DNA of 64,000 bases, taken from positions 65,104,932-65,168,931 of the forward strand of contig OZ020270.1 of assembly GCA_963971225.1 (NCBI GenBank), read 5' to 3'. This document shows positions 1 to 11,327 of this stretch, piece after piece. Origin of the DNA: Melieria omissa. Its lineage: Eukaryota; Arthropoda; Insecta; Diptera; Ulidiidae. How positions within the stretch are numbered: the first letter of the stretch is position 1; every line of letters begins with the position of its first letter. The position numbers and the translations under genes are program-made. Below the pieces are notes generated by a model that ran no database searches, was not told where the DNA came from, and was given only the letters and a program-made list of their open reading frames with translations.

Positions 1-321
1 GGAATTCTGCTCGTGCGTAGCAAAAATGCATTGATCGTGTCCGGTTGCGTTTGTTTATTTGATGCGCAGTGCAGCAACGAAAAAGTCCCGTTAGGCCGCT
101 CAATTGTCTGATAAAGAAAAGGATAGTTTGTGCGTTAGTCGCATGTGTATCCGTTGTCTTGCATTTGTGTATCTATTGCGCAATGCGTAGTTGCACTTTA
201 CTTCTGCGCAGGTAGTTTTACTTCGATTCATTCTTCGCTGATCAGTGCTGGTGACAGGTCGTAAAATAAATAAGTGCAGAAAACGAAATTAAAGTGTTTT
301 TATTCAAGACTACCTCCAACA
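1..321 (+). repeat. copia-type 5' LTR (left end outside window)
   Basis: This stretch is repeated nearly unchanged at 7861-8183, so it is the 5' LTR of the element whose 3' LTR is 7801-8183. About 60 bases of its left end lie outside the window. It ends in CCAACA directly before a primer-binding site. A small indel/substitution cluster near position 100 separates the two copies, so they are not identical. Confidence 0.93.
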
Positions 322-335
322 GGTTATGGGCCCAG
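322..335 (+). promoter_or_regulatory. primer-binding site of copia-type element
   Basis: GGTTATGGGCCCAG follows the LTR end directly. This matches the internal initiator-tRNA(Met) half-molecule primer site known for Drosophila copia, which supports both the LTR boundary and the family assignment. Confidence 0.85.
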
Positions 336-423
336 CTCCCGTCCACTTTGTAAATAATCCTTGTAAATATTTTTTGGTGTAAATTAGTGAACGTGGAAAA
401 CTTGAATTAATTAATATAAAATA

Positions 424-1254
424 ATGGAGAAAATTAAAAGAAACATTAAGCCTTTTGATGGCGAAAAATATTCAATTTGGAAATTTAGAGTTAGAGCACT
501 CTTGGCGGAAACAGATGCTCTAAAAGTGATAGACAATGAAGTGCCAGAAGACATTACGGACGGAGGGAGAAAAAGTGAAAGGAATGCTAAAAGCATCATT
601 ATCGAGTATTTAAGTGATTCATTTCTTGGCTTTGCAAGTAGTGAAAGTACTGCAAGGCAAATTTTTAAGAACTTAGACCAGATATACGAGCGAAAGAGTT
701 TAGCGTCGCAACTAGCTGTGCGGAAAAGGTTGCTTTCGTTAAAATTAAAGAGTGAATCCCCATTATTAGGTCACTTTAATTTATTTGACGACCTAATTAA
801 CGAACTGTTGGCTTCGGGAGCCAAAATTGATGAGATGGACAAAGTGTCTCACTTATTATTAACATTACCACCATCTTATGATGGAGTTGTAACCACAATT
901 CAAACACTGTCAGAAGATAATTTAACATTGGCTTTCGTAAAGAACCGATTGCTGGATCATGAAATTAAGTTAAGAAGTGATAATAAAGACACAAGTTCCA
1001 AAATATTGCAAGCGATGTGTAATAATAACAATAAAAGCTATACAAATTTCTCGCAAAACTTTAAAAACAAAAATAAATTTAAAACTTTTAAAACAAATAC
1101 CAAGCCAATTGTGAAATGCTATCACTGTGGTAAAAAGGGACATATAAAAAAAGACTGCTATGCATTTAAAAGTTTTTTGAGTAACAAAAAGAATGAACAT
1201 GCCAAAGCTGCACATTTGCAACTACTTCACCGCGAAACGGTTTCGCGTTTATGA
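424..1254 (+). CDS. gag: copia-type Gag (capsid/nucleocapsid)
   Basis: A 276-residue frame begins about 100 bases after the primer-binding site. The first 200 residues have the copia-type capsid look (Asp/Glu/Lys-rich helices, start [19 protein letters not shown]). A CCHC zinc knuckle [14 protein letters not shown] lies at about residues 232-245 and would bind element RNA in the virus-like particle. In Drosophila copia, gag and pol are one frame; here the gag frame ends at 1254, just after the knuckle and before the protease, and pol continues in another frame. A 17-base palindrome (1231-1247) sits at that frame change and is probably the lesion. The role is known for the family; the frame break is seen directly. 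Confidence 0.9.
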   Translation: MEKIKRNIKPFDGEKYSIWKFRVRALLAETDALKVIDNEVPEDITDGGRKSERNAKSIIIEYLSDSFLGFASSESTARQIFKNLDQIYERKSLASQLAVRKRLLSLKLKSESPLLGHFNLFDDLINELLASGAKIDEMDKVSHLLLTLPPSYDGVVTTIQTLSEDNLTLAFVKNRLLDHEIKLRSDNKDTSSKILQAMCNNNNKSYTNFSQNFKNKNKFKTFKTNTKPIVKCYHCGKKGHIKKDCYAFKSFLSNKKNEHAKAAHLQLLHRETVSRL

Positions 1255-3726
1255 TAAGAAATGAAGCTGTAATTCCTACTGTCGGCGACGTGTCTTTTCT
1301 CCTGGATTCTGGAGCTTCTGACCACATTATTAATAACGAAAATCTTTTCACCGATTGTGTCGATCTGGAGTACCCAATAAGGATATCAGTCGCAAGGTGT
1401 GTGGAATATATTTATGCTACAAAGAAGGGCATCGTTAGACTCTGTGATGATTCTCAAAACGAAATTACCCTGGAAGATGTACTTTTTTGTAAAGATGTCC
1501 CACAGAATTTAATTTCAGTGAAACGGATGCAGGATGCTGGATTGAAAATCGAATTTGATGCAGGAGGTGTTAAAGTCAGCAAGAATGGTCAAGTAATCAT
1601 TGATGGTAAATGTATTCATAATGTTCCTATTATCGACTTTGTTTTAAGCAGAAAAGCGTATGCATCAAATATGGTTAAAAATAATGGTTATCTTTTGTGG
1701 CATGAAAGATTAGGACATATTAGTAAAGGAAAGTTCTTGGAAATAAAAAGCAAAAATATGTTTAATGATATTGCACTTTTAGAGACTGTGCAACCAACTG
1801 ATGAATTATGTGAGGCAAGTATATATGGAAAACAAGCTAGACTAAGTTTTAATGTATCTAAAAATAAAAATTACATTAAAAGATCTTTATTTGTAGTCCA
1901 TTCAGATGTCTGTGGCCCGATAACACCTTCTACAGTTGATGAAAAGAACTATTACGTAATATTTGTTGATCAATATACACACTACTGTGTAAGTTATTTG
2001 ATCACCTATAAGTCTGACGTTTTTGCCACTTTCAAAGATTTTGTTGCAAAAAGTGAAGCCCATTTCAGTTTAAAAGTTGTAAATTTATATATTGATAATG
2101 GGAGAGAATATTTGTCAAATGAGATGCGCGACTATTGTGTTCAAAAAGGCATCAGTTACCACCTAACAGTTCCACATACTCCACAACTAAATGGTGTGTC
2201 TGAACGCATGATAAGAACAATAACGGAAAAAGCTCGTACTATGATTAGTGGAGCGAAATTGGACAAACGGTTTTGGGGTGAAGCTGTATTGACAGCTACC
2301 TATTTGATTAACCGAAGTCCAAGTAAAGCGTTGAAAAATAGTATGAGAACACCATTTGAAATGTGGCACAATAGAAAGCCTGATTTAAGATATTTGAAAG
2401 TATTTGGTTCGACAGTATATATCCATAATAAAACAAGAAAACGAAAATTTGATGAAAAATCATGGAAAGGTATTCTTGTTGGATACGAACCAAATGGATA
2501 CAAAGTGTGGGATGTGGCAACTGGAAAGTTTGTGTCAGCGAGAGATGTGATCGTTGATGAAACAAACATGGTAAATTCTAGGACTGTTGTAAAAGACAGA
2601 GTAGAGTTGAGAAACTCTGGTAATGAAATTGAATTCCCGAATGAGAGTAAGGAAAGGATATCTAATGAATTTGCATTAGATAAACAGCCTAGTGGTGTGG
2701 TAACAAGTAAAGAGAATGCCGATCCAGTTGAGACTGGTGAAAATGTATTAGAGAATACTGATGAACACAATGGTCAGCTGCAAAACTCACAGTTAAGTGA
2801 GGAAGAAAACGAAGTCAGAAGAAGTGATCGATTGAAGGAACGGCCACAGATATCATACAAAGAAAGTGATTTGTTAGTCAGAAGTTGCATAATGAATGCA
2901 CAAAGTTTCATTGATAGCGTTCCAAATTCTTTTGATGATATTAAAAATAGAAGCGATAGGTCACATTGGGAAGAAGCAATTAAAGAAGAGCTTGATTCTC
3001 ATTTTTATAACAAAACTTGGTCTCTCGTATCAAAACCTAAAAATAAGAACATAGTTAGTTGTAGGTGGGTTTTTACAAGGAAATATGAAGAGCTAGGCAA
3101 TCCAATTAGATATAAAGCAAGGCTGGTCGCACGTGGTTTCACACAGGAATATTTAATTGATTATGACGAAACATTTGCTCCAGTAGCAAGAATTTCTCGT
3201 CTCCGATTTATATTAGCTTTTGCAAACCAATTTGACTTGAAAGTTCACCACATGGATGTTAAAACCGCATTTTTAAATGGTATATTGAAAGAAGAGATTT
3301 ATATGACGGCTCCTCCGGGATTATCCTGTGGTAGTGATCAGGTCTGCAGATTGAATAAAGCAATATATGGTCTTAAGCAGGCTGCAAGGTGTTGGTTTGA
3401 AATTTTTGAACAAGCATTGAAAGAAATCGGTTTCATGAATTCAGCTGTAGATCGTTGTATTTACATTCTTGATAAGGGTGATGCACATCACAATCTGTAT
3501 GTGTTATTATATGTGGATGACCTAGTAATAGCAACAGGGAATATTGAAACAATGACCAGTTTTAAAAATTATTTGAAGAGCAAATTTAGGATGACTGATT
3601 TATTTGAGATTAAATATTTTATTGGGATAAAGATCGAAAGAGTTAATAATAGCGTAAGTCTTAGTCAGTCCGCTTATATCGAAAATGTTTTAAAGAAATT
3701 TAAGATGATTGATTCTAAAGCAGTTA
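1251..3726 (+). pseudogene. pol: copia-type Pol, part 1 (protease, integrase, RT palm)
   Basis: The domain order protease-integrase-RT is diagnostic of Ty1/copia elements. The aspartic protease motif DSGASDH is at about residues 19-25. The integrase zinc-binding region has HERLGH near residue 151 and a Cys near 187, but the next Cys of the HHCC set is replaced by Ser (CEASIYGKQ). Integrase core Asp residues lie in VHSDVCGP and YIDNGREY, and the Glu in NGVSERM. The RT catalytic motif YVDD is near residue 754. The first ATG of the frame overlaps the gag stop (ATGA), probably by chance after a frame break. The frame runs into the terminal repeat of a Tc1-like insertion at 3727, and the coding sequence resumes at 4713 and again near 6967. 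Confidence 0.92.
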
Positions 3727-4712
3727 AGGACTGTATCGAAAAGAAAGTGCACACTTTCTAACTTAATTTTCTTGCAGCATATAATTATTTTTTTAATTCT
3801 AAAAATGCCGTTTAATAGAGTAGGCCTTGAAATACTGATTTCATACAAATTTCGTTTCATATATTTTTATATTACGAAAATTACGCGTATCGAGTTAGAC
3901 ATCCTCAAAAAATTTGTGTACAGTTGGTTCACTGAAACAGGTGCTTCGTACAGAAAATCACCCAAACGACATCGCGTGTCCATAAACTTCGCTAAAAAAA
4001 AATGATTCTTAAGTATGGTGAAAATTGCACTATCAACGACATACCAAAAAGTGACCGTAAAAAGGGTCCTAAAGACCCAAAAATGGAAGAAAAACTGAGG
4101 CATTAGATTGACGAAAACAAGTGCATTTGTATTGGAAATTTAGCTAGAACGAGTGTGACGATGGTGCAAAGAGTGAAGCAGAGGAATAACTTAAAAACAT
4201 ATAAAAAACAAACAATACCAAAAAGAAATGAAAATCAAAAAGTGGCTGGCAAAACGCAATGCAGAAAACTATACACTCGTCTCTGCAAACAAAAAATTTC
4301 GGGCATCATTATGGATGACGCGACATATGTAAAAATGAACTCAAAATCACTGCCAGGAAGAAATGAGAATCCGCTAAAATCACCAGAACTACGTCCAATA
4401 GAGCGCTACTACGCAATAGCCAAAACAAACCTTATGAAAGATGAACAAGAAGCTAAAAATCTTAAGGAATTAAAAAAACATTGGAGAAAATCAAAAAAAC
4501 CCATAACGCAAACAGCTGTACAAAATTTAATGAAGAGGGTCAAACAAAAAATTAGATATACATTTATTTGAAAAACAAATTTGTTATTTAAACAAAAATC
4601 CTTAGTCCTTAAAGTATATGCAACAAATGTTAAAACAAAAAATCTGATCAAAAAAATTTACATTAAAGTTATACTTCAAACTAAGCGTGCACTTTCTTTC
4701 CGATACAGTCCT
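3727..4712 (+). mobile_element. Deleted Tc1-like (IS630/Tc1/mariner) transposon in copia pol
   Basis: Inverted repeats of about 26 bases begin AGGACTGTATCG at both ends and are flanked by a TA duplication (3725-3726 and 4713-4714). The 986-bp element splits the copia RT/RNase H frame. It carries a shortened transposase frame and is therefore non-autonomous. It belongs to the same broad group as the element at 46979-48283, because both share MDD(A/E)TYVK and the LPGR and PELRP(I/V)ER-type motifs, though their inverted repeats differ. Confidence 0.9.
4155..4571 (+). pseudogene. Tc1-like transposase, internally deleted
   Basis: A 138-residue frame contains the first catalytic Asp block (MDDATYVK) and the last catalytic block (PELRPIERYYAIAK) of a Tc1/mariner DDE transposase, joined with only about 15 residues between. 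An intact relative in this window has about 120 residues there, so the central catalytic Asp has been deleted. The N-terminal DNA-binding part is largely missing or frame-broken. The product cannot be a working transposase. Confidence 0.8.
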
Positions 4713-4875
4713 TAGTACTCCACTTCCAAGTAGGCTAGATTATGAAGCATTGAATTCAGACGAAAATTGTGATGCACCGTGTCGTAATTTAATTGGCTGT
4801 TTAATGTATATTATGTTGTGCACACGACCCGATTTAAGTACATCGGTTAATATATTGAGTCGATATAGCAATAAA
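4713..4875 (+). pseudogene. pol: copia-type Pol, part 2 (RT connection)
   Basis: Directly after the TA duplication the copia frame resumes with the RT-thumb to RNase H linker, including the typical copia block CRNLIGCLMYIMLCTRPDL. It is cut again after the 10-base duplication TAGCAATAAA (4866-4875) by a LINE. The coding fragment is small but is well supported by its context between two insertions with clear target duplications. Confidence 0.88.
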
Positions 4876-6956
4876 GAGAATTCGTTGGCCTTAAGGGAGT
4901 ACACAATGGCGGCTTTCCTCGATATAGAGGGAGCTTTCAACAATGTCACCACTGAGGCCATAATAGAGGCACTTCGTGCTCATAGTGTGGAAAGCTTCGT
5001 TATCGATTGGGTTGGAACTATGCTGCAAGACAGGATAATCAACTCAACGATAGGACCGGCTTCCATCAGAAGGAGAGCCACAAGAGGTACACCCCAAGGT
5101 GGGGTGCTTTCCCCTCTTTTGTGGCTACTGGTAGTAGATGAGATTCTAAAAGTCTTTCAGAGAAGACGCATTAGAATAGTGGCCTATGCGGACGACATCG
5201 TCATCATGATACATGGCAAATTTCAGCCAACTATCAGTGAGCTGATGGAATCCTCATTGGCTGATTTGGCAGCGTGGGCGAGGGACAACGGCCTCGGGAT
5301 AAATCCCAAAAAGACCGAACTAGTCCTGTTCACCAAGAAAACGAAGATTCAGGAATTCGCTCTTCCCTGTGTGGACGGGCATCCCCTGAAGGTATCAAAA
5401 GAGGCCAAATATCTTGGCATTATTCTGGACTCAAAACTTTCGTGGAAGCGAAACATTGAGGAAAGAATGAAAAAGGGATTCAACGCGCTGTATGCCTGCA
5501 GGGGAGCCTTTGGTAAAAAATGGGGATTAAAACCGTATATCGTCCATTGGATGTACACTGCGGTTATCAGACCCATCATTACCTATGGTTCTCATGTATG
5601 GTGGCCAGCTATTGACAAAAAGAGCAACCGAAGCAATCTGGAGAAAGTGCAGAGACTTGCCACCTTGGCAATCACAGGGGCGGCAAAAAGCGCTCCACGG
5701 ATGGCCCTGGAATTGTTTCTGCACCTTCCCCCAGTGGACTTGTTCGTAAAGGCCAGCGCAGCAAAGACAATCCTCAGGCTGAGGGAGTCTAACCAGCTGA
5801 AGCCAGGCAACTATGGACATTCCAGCATTCTGAATGCTCTAATGACTAGCTCTACCGGACAAGGTCTTCTAGGTAAGGCCACTGATTTCCTGGTAAAGCG
5901 CAGCGACTTCAAATTGAAGATCCCCATCGATTATCCCTCCAGAGACAACTGGCAACAGCCCGAGGTGGAAGACTCTGCGGGAGTCTACTTTACCGACGGC
6001 TAGAAGACAGGGGATGGGACCGGTGCGGGTGTCTACTGCGAAACGCAAAATGTCTACTGGTCGTACAGACTACCAGACTATTGCAGCGTTTTCCAGTCGG
6101 AGGTTTTCGCCATCATGAAAGCAGCGGAACACATAAAACACACGGCACTTAGTGCGGCCGTCATTTGTGTTGATAGCCAAGCTGCTCTTAAAGCAATTGA
6201 ATCCACCGTAGTGAAATCAAAGGTAGTACTAGACTGTCGGAAAGCACTGGATGGCATAAGACAGTGCAGGGTCCGTCTGTGCTGGGTCCCCGGACATAGC
6301 AATATCGAAGGGAACGAGCAGGCGGACGAATTAGCCCGTGCAGGGTCAGCGATGCCAGCCAGCGAGGCGGTCAACGCGGTGCTACCACCGATCTCTGCTA
6401 TGATGGGTTCAATAGGGGAGTGGCTCACACGAGCTACAAACAGAGCCTGGACAAGTAGGTGCGACTGCAGGATTGCACGTACCCTGTGGCCGGCGCTCAA
6501 CGCGAGAAAAACTAAGAGCCTTCTGCTCCTCGACAAGCATGCTGTACGCATGGTCACGGGGGTAATCACAGGTCACTGCGCCATTGGTGTCATGCTATGC
6601 AAATGGCGTTTGGCGACCGACGATTTATGCAGGAGCTGCGGAGATGAGGATGCAGTAGAATCGGTCGAACATCTGCTATGCCACTGCCCATCACTACAAG
6701 GACGACGGCTCCAGACTCTTGGGGCAAGGTTCTTTGATGGGCTAGCGGAGGTAGCAGACGCACAGATTACCGATCTACACAATTTCCTCGCCAAGACCAA
6801 ATGGTTCCCAAAAGATCCCGCCTGGATCTACAGGGATCCCAACAGATAGAAGAAGGCACCGGTTTCTCCGAAAATGAAGGGATTCACAATGGACCCAACA
6901 GGGTCTCCGAGTGGAAGTGCTTGCCGCACACACCCCTTCCGTAACCTAACCTAACC
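4876..6956 (+). mobile_element. 5'-truncated non-LTR retrotransposon (RNase H-bearing, LOA/I/R1-like)
   Basis: The insertion is bounded by a 10-base target duplication TAGCAATAAA at 4866-4875 and 6957-6966 and is oriented with the copia host. It lacks its 5' half (no endonuclease, no ORF1), a common result of incomplete target-primed reverse transcription. The 3' end is a short run of TAACC/CCTAA units instead of poly(A). Confidence 0.9.
4906..6849 (+). pseudogene. LINE ORF2 fragment: reverse transcriptase plus RNase H
   Basis: The frame opens inside the RT domain (AFLDIEGAFNNV, the first catalytic Asp block), followed by RGTPQGGVLSPLLW and the catalytic YADD at 5184-5195. An RNase H domain follows from about 5980, with DSQAAL and the WVPGHSNIEGNEQADELA block. 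The frame ends in a Cys-His zinc motif (CRSCG..H..CHC) that is typical of RNase H-bearing LINEs. One TAG at 6001-6003 interrupts the frame at the start of RNase H (FTDG then stop); otherwise the frame is open to 6849. LOA, I or R1 clade are all possible; the presence of RNase H argues against Jockey. Confidence 0.88.
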
Positions 6957-7536
6957 TAGCAATAAAAATAATAAAGAATTGTGGCAGTGCCTTAAAAGAG
7001 TTCTAAGATATCTTAAAGGTTTGAGTGATTTAAGATTAGTCTATTCTAAAAACTTAAATTGCAAAGAAATGATAACTGGTTATGTTGATTCTGATTGGGG
7101 CGGAAGTGTTAGTGACAGGAAAAGCACTACTGGTTATGTATTTATGATGTTTGAATCATGTATAGTTTGTTGGAATACAAAGAAACAACACTCTGTTGCT
7201 GCTTCATCTACTGAAGCAGAGTATATGGCACTTTTTGAAGCCGTTAGAGAAGCCTTGTGGCTGAAGTCGTTAATGAATAGCATACAAATTGAATTGAAAG
7301 AACCAATGAAAATATATGAAGATAACCAAGGTTGCATAAGTATAGCAAATAATCCGTCATGTCACAAAAGATCGAAGCATATCGATATTAAATATCATTT
7401 TTCACGAGAGCAAGTTGAAAATAAACTAATTAAAATTGAGTATATTCCTACAGATAAACAACTAGCTGATATTTTGACAAAGCCGCTGTCTGGAGCCAGA
7501 TTTTTAGATTTAAGAAGTAAAATGAATTTGAAATAA
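6957..7536 (+). pseudogene. pol: copia-type Pol, part 3 (RNase H and C-terminus)
   Basis: The copia frame resumes after the LINE target duplication and runs to a TAA at 7534-7536. It contains the copia RNase H blocks YVDSDWGG, SSTEAEYMAL, EDNQGCISIA and KHIDIKYHF. Taken alone this domain shows no broken catalytic positions. Together with 1251-3726 and 4713-4875 it makes the complete set of Pol domains, split by two insertions. Confidence 0.92.
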
Positions 7537-7800
7537 AGCATATGAAGGAAACAAAAAAAAATTAAATAAAAAATGTAATGTATATAAGTATGTATAAAAT
7601 GTAATATGATATATTGAGAAACAATGTAATAATGTATGGTTTGATTGGGTTTTTCTGGGTTTTCCCAATCCTTGCAACGAATGTTGAACCATAATATTGT
7701 CATTCCCCAGATTACACGACTTTTCACCAGCAAATATTTTTTTTTCTTAATGTAGAAACATGTGAATCAGTTTGTGGCGATCAATGAATTTTTGAGGAGG
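7537..7800 (+). promoter_or_regulatory. copia 3' non-coding region and polypurine tract
   Basis: AT-rich sequence follows the pol stop. It ends in a purine-rich GAGGAGG (7794-7800) directly before the LTR start, as expected for the plus-strand priming tract. No other coding feature is seen. Confidence 0.7.
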
Positions 7801-8183
7801 TGTGTTGAATACACGAGAAGAATTCCTTTAATAATAAACTGCGTAATATGTTATTGCGCAGGAATTCTGCTCGTGCGTAGCAAAAATGCATTGATCGTGT
7901 CCGGTTGCGTTTGTTTATTTGATGCGCAGTGCAGCAACGAAAAAGTCCCGTTAGGCCTCTGATAGGCGTCTGATAAAGAAAAGGATAGTTTGTGCGTTAG
8001 TCGCATGTGTATCCGTTGTCTTGCATTTGTGTATCTATTGCGCAATGCGTAGTTGCACTTTACTTCTGCGCAGGTAGTTTTACTTCGATTCATTCTTCGC
8101 TGATCAGTGCTGGTGACAGGTCGTAAAATAAATAAGTGCAGAAAACGAAATTAAAGTGTTTTTATTCAAGACTACCTCCAATA
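7801..8183 (+). repeat. copia-type 3' LTR
   Basis: The LTR begins TGTGTTGAATACACG just after the polypurine tract; a start at 7803 (TGTTGAAT) is also possible. It ends CCAATA, where the 5' copy has CCAACA. It is about 383 bases long. The element has inserted into an env-like coding sequence of a BEL-type element, which begins immediately afterwards. Confidence 0.92.
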
Positions 8184-9179
8184 AGAACAATACGAGCTCA
8201 CCTACCGTCGTCCTTGGAGCTCCCCCTGGACGATGGCAATCTCATACAATTGTATAAATTAATGACGATCAGGGGAGGCATCAGCCAACATCACGCTGTC
8301 TTCGAAATTACACTTCCATTAGTCAATCCAGAGCAATTAAAAATGTTTCGAATAATTCCAATTCCGACATCAATAAATGGTAACATGATAATGGTTAAAC
8401 CATGTGCAATAGCATTAGCGACAAATAAACACATGGATCACTATGTTCCTGTAAGGCAAGATCAATTAAATCAATGCGTAATTGCAGCACCAAGAAGATA
8501 CTTATGTTCCAACATCCCAGCTCTATATCACAGAAGTTCTCATCTATGCTCTTGTGAAATAAACCTGTTTGTCAACGAGACTTCACCGACATGCAAACTA
8601 GAAAAGGTTAATTAAAATTATTAACTGGCACAATTGGAAGAGAAAAACCAATGGCTATTTGCTATAACAGATTCTATGCGATTTACCACAGTGTGTGACC
8701 ACGACTTCTCTCAGCTTACTTGAAGTGGAGCTGGAATAATGACTCTGGCACCAGACTGCACAATAAAAAGCAACACGGTGACAATAACTGGACATCAAAC
8801 GCTATCTAATTGTCTGCGAACAACATTTGCAAGTTTCGGCAACATTTCACAACTTTCATCACCAAAGCACATCAGAGAACTATTCGCAAACGTCAATTCG
8901 ACAGACTACACAGATCACATGAAGAATCTAACAAGTCTGCAAACGTTGCTCAACACATTGAAAATAGCTCAGCTACCATACGATCTGAAGTCACAAGGCC
9001 GCATCACCATATCGTTATCTAGTATGGCTCTCGTATGCACAATTATTCTGCTATTGCTAGCAGTTTGGTACTGGCAATCTAAACGACGACCAATGACAAA
9101 AAATGAGAAACCTGAAACCACACCCCCGGAACCAGCCCCTAGAAGACTATCAACAGCAGACTTCACTGTCAATATATAG
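8184..9179 (+). pseudogene. env: BEL/roo-type envelope-like protein, C-terminal part
   Basis: Two successive frames (about 8184-8615 and 8739-9179, with further coding sequence in a third frame between) read as one envelope-like ectodomain. They include a Cys-bearing region (RRYLCSNIPALY, HLCSCEINLF), a predicted membrane segment MALVCTIILLLLAVWYW at about 9024-9074, and a short cytoplasmic tail ending in a TAG at 9177-9179. Position just upstream of a polypurine tract and LTR fits an LTR element with env. The 5' part is removed by the copia insertion and there is at least one frame break. I judge it roo-like from the look of the motif; gypsy-type env is the alternative. Confidence 0.7.
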
Positions 9180-9207
9180 TTGAACAGTCGTTCAACGGGG
9201 GGCAGGA

Positions 9208-9525
9208 TGTTTGTGTGTTTATATAAGCAAACATTGACCACTGCACTGCAATACGATACTATTGCAAGTTAGGCATTTTTACCTTTTTGTTATTATTCTT
9301 AGCATATTGTGCATTTATGCAATTTTGGTATTTTGGGTTTTGTATTTATGTATATGTTAGCATGTAAGCAATATTGTCAATATAAATAAGGGTTCGAGAA
9401 TCAATAAAGGCATCAGTGGTAACACAACTTCACAGCGTTTCACTACCATTGTTCTTCAAGGCGACACAGTTCAAGTACTGTTTTCGCACTGTGCTTACAC
9501 TCTGGTGATACGACCAGAAGTGCTA
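9208..9525 (+). repeat. LTR of the BEL/roo-type element (right part cut by Helitron)
   Basis: The G-run tract CGGGGGGCAGGA precedes TGTTTGTGTGTTTATATAAG, a good polypurine tract/LTR junction. A poly(A) signal AATAAA lies near 9402. The right end is not resolved because a Helitron starts at 9526. Confidence 0.65.
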
Positions 9526-9660
9526 TCTCTTATATATAAAATTCTCGTGTCACAGTGTTTGTTACCGTACTCGTCCGAAACGGCTTGACCGATTTTTATG
9601 AAATTTTACATGCATATTCAGTAGGTCTGAGAATCGGCTACTAACTATTTTTTATACCCC

Positions 9661-10400
9661 TAAGGGGCGTGGCACATTTTTGTGACCCAATTATTCTGCT
9701 GAACTATAAGTCACACAGCAATGAAACTTAGCATGAACCTATCATGTACTCATATCTCTCGACAGACGGAATGAGGCGGGTTTTGGACAACGGGGCGTGG
9801 CACCACCCATACAAGCAAAATCTTTAAATTAGAATATCTTCGAAATTTTAAGTAGCACAACACTGAAATTCAGTACCCAGTCGTCCCATAGAGGAGTCAT
9901 AAGAGTGGTAAGATTTAATGGGCGTTGGACAAGGGGCGTGGCACTTTTTTTATTACCCAATTATTCCGCTGAACTATAAGTTGCACAGCAATGAAACTAA
10001 GTACGAACCTACCATTTATTCATATATTTCGACAGAGGGAATGGGGCAAGTATTGGACCAGAGGGCGTGGCACCACCCATACGAGCCAGATCTTAATAAT
10101 GGAATATCTTCCAAATTGTAAGTTGTACAACACTGAAATATAGTATCCCGTCGTCTCATAGATGAATAATTCTAATGATAAGATTTGATGGATGTTGGAC
10201 AAGGGGCGTGGCACATTTCTTGTGACTCAACTATTTTTCTGAACTATAAGTCGCTCAGCAATGGAACTTAGAACGAACCCACGTTTTTGTCTTTCGACAG
10301 AGGGCATTGAATAAGGGGCAGGTATTGCATAAGAGGGCATGACACCGCCCATATAATTTAAATCCGGTTCAAGCGCAGTCCATTTCTTTACTGAAACTTA
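9661..10400 (+). repeat. Three tandem units of about 270 bp in the Helitron
   Basis: The phrase GGGGCGTGGCAC (with variants) recurs twice per unit, at about 9664/9794, 9932/10064 and 10203/10334. Each time it is followed by the same order of sub-blocks (GAACTATAAGT..., TCGACAGA...G...). The period is about 269-270 bases. The last unit is the most diverged. Confidence 0.8.
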
Positions 10401-10439
10401 GCAGCAACATTGCTTATTTGTGGGCCTCGATTGCATTAA

Positions 10440-11175
10440 GGGGGAAAGCCACTGTGAAAAAATTAGTCAAAAATCGGGTAAAAAAATTAGTGATTTTAAA
10501 CATTTTTTTTGACCGAGTAAATATAGGAATTTTTGGATCGGGTTTTTTTTATTTTATTAAGCAGACATATAATAATATTTCCACAAATTTTTATTAAAAA
10601 ATATTAAATAGTTTAAACAATAGAGATGATCCCGTAGCGCTTGAAAAAAAATTCCCCCTCCATGGCGGCATCGATTTCTCAAAAACCCGTACTCAGAAAA
10701 AATAAAATAAAATGTTATTGTAATCTGTATGAATGTAGCTATCTTTGTACGTAGCCGATTTTTTTTATTTTGATTTTTAACAAAATGGCGACCGATTGAA
10801 AATATTTCCATGTTTTCGACCTTGTTTTTTTGGTTTTGAGACAGTTTAAAAAATAGTAAAAAACAACATTTTCCAAATCGGCTACGCTTAACCTTAACCA
10901 CTACTAAGACGAACAAAACAAAAAAAAAAATTAGAAATCGGTTCATAATTGTTCGAGTTATTGATGCCGCCAGTTCAAAAAAAGTCGTTTCGAGAAAAAC
11001 GCGTTTAAAGTTTTGAGTCCATTTCTCTCGTAATGAAATCATGTATCTTTTAAAATTTCAAAATAGTTGTAACTTAGTCAATTTTTTAAATTATGACTTG
11101 AAATTTTGTACACATATTTGATTTAAAACAAAAAAAAAAAATTTTTTTTTTTCCCCGTCACAGTGGCTTTCCCCC
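10440..11175 (+). mobile_element. TTAA-flanked MITE, about 736 bp
   Basis: Terminal inverted repeats GGGGGAAAGCCACTGTGA are flanked by TTAA at 10436-10439 and 11176-11179. It has no credible transposase; the long minus-strand open frame inside is low-complexity Phe/Lys/Asn-rich. TTAA suggests piggyBac-type mobilisation, although a TA duplication with an A-initial repeat cannot be excluded. It shares an internal core with the element at 26497-27227. Confidence 0.85.
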
Positions 11176-11327
11176 TTAATCAGTAGCTCCCCCTCTTCCT
11201 TTATTTGGTTTTCTTCGTCAATTTGCATCGCCATAGATTCGCCATCTCGCGTATTTCATTATAAAAAACAACAAATGTCGTGCGAGACAAAGTTCGCGGG
11301 GTCAGCTAGTTTACTTATATAAACAGT

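Larger units (their letters stand above)
9526..11309 (+). mobile_element. Non-autonomous Helitron
   Basis: The left end is TCTCTTATATATAAAATTCT after a host A. The right end is CTAG followed by host T, preceded by a short hairpin (GCGAG...TTCGC near 11282-11297). These are the classical Helitron features: 5'-TC, 3'-CTRR, a subterminal hairpin and insertion between A and T with no duplication. No Rep/helicase frame is present, so it is non-autonomous. It contains a tandem repeat block and a TTAA-flanked MITE. Confidence 0.85.

Noticed and set aside
10557..11042. 161-residue minus-strand open frame
   Set aside because: It lies inside a TTAA MITE and consists of Phe/Lys/Asn/Leu-rich low-complexity sequence from A/T runs, with no domain.
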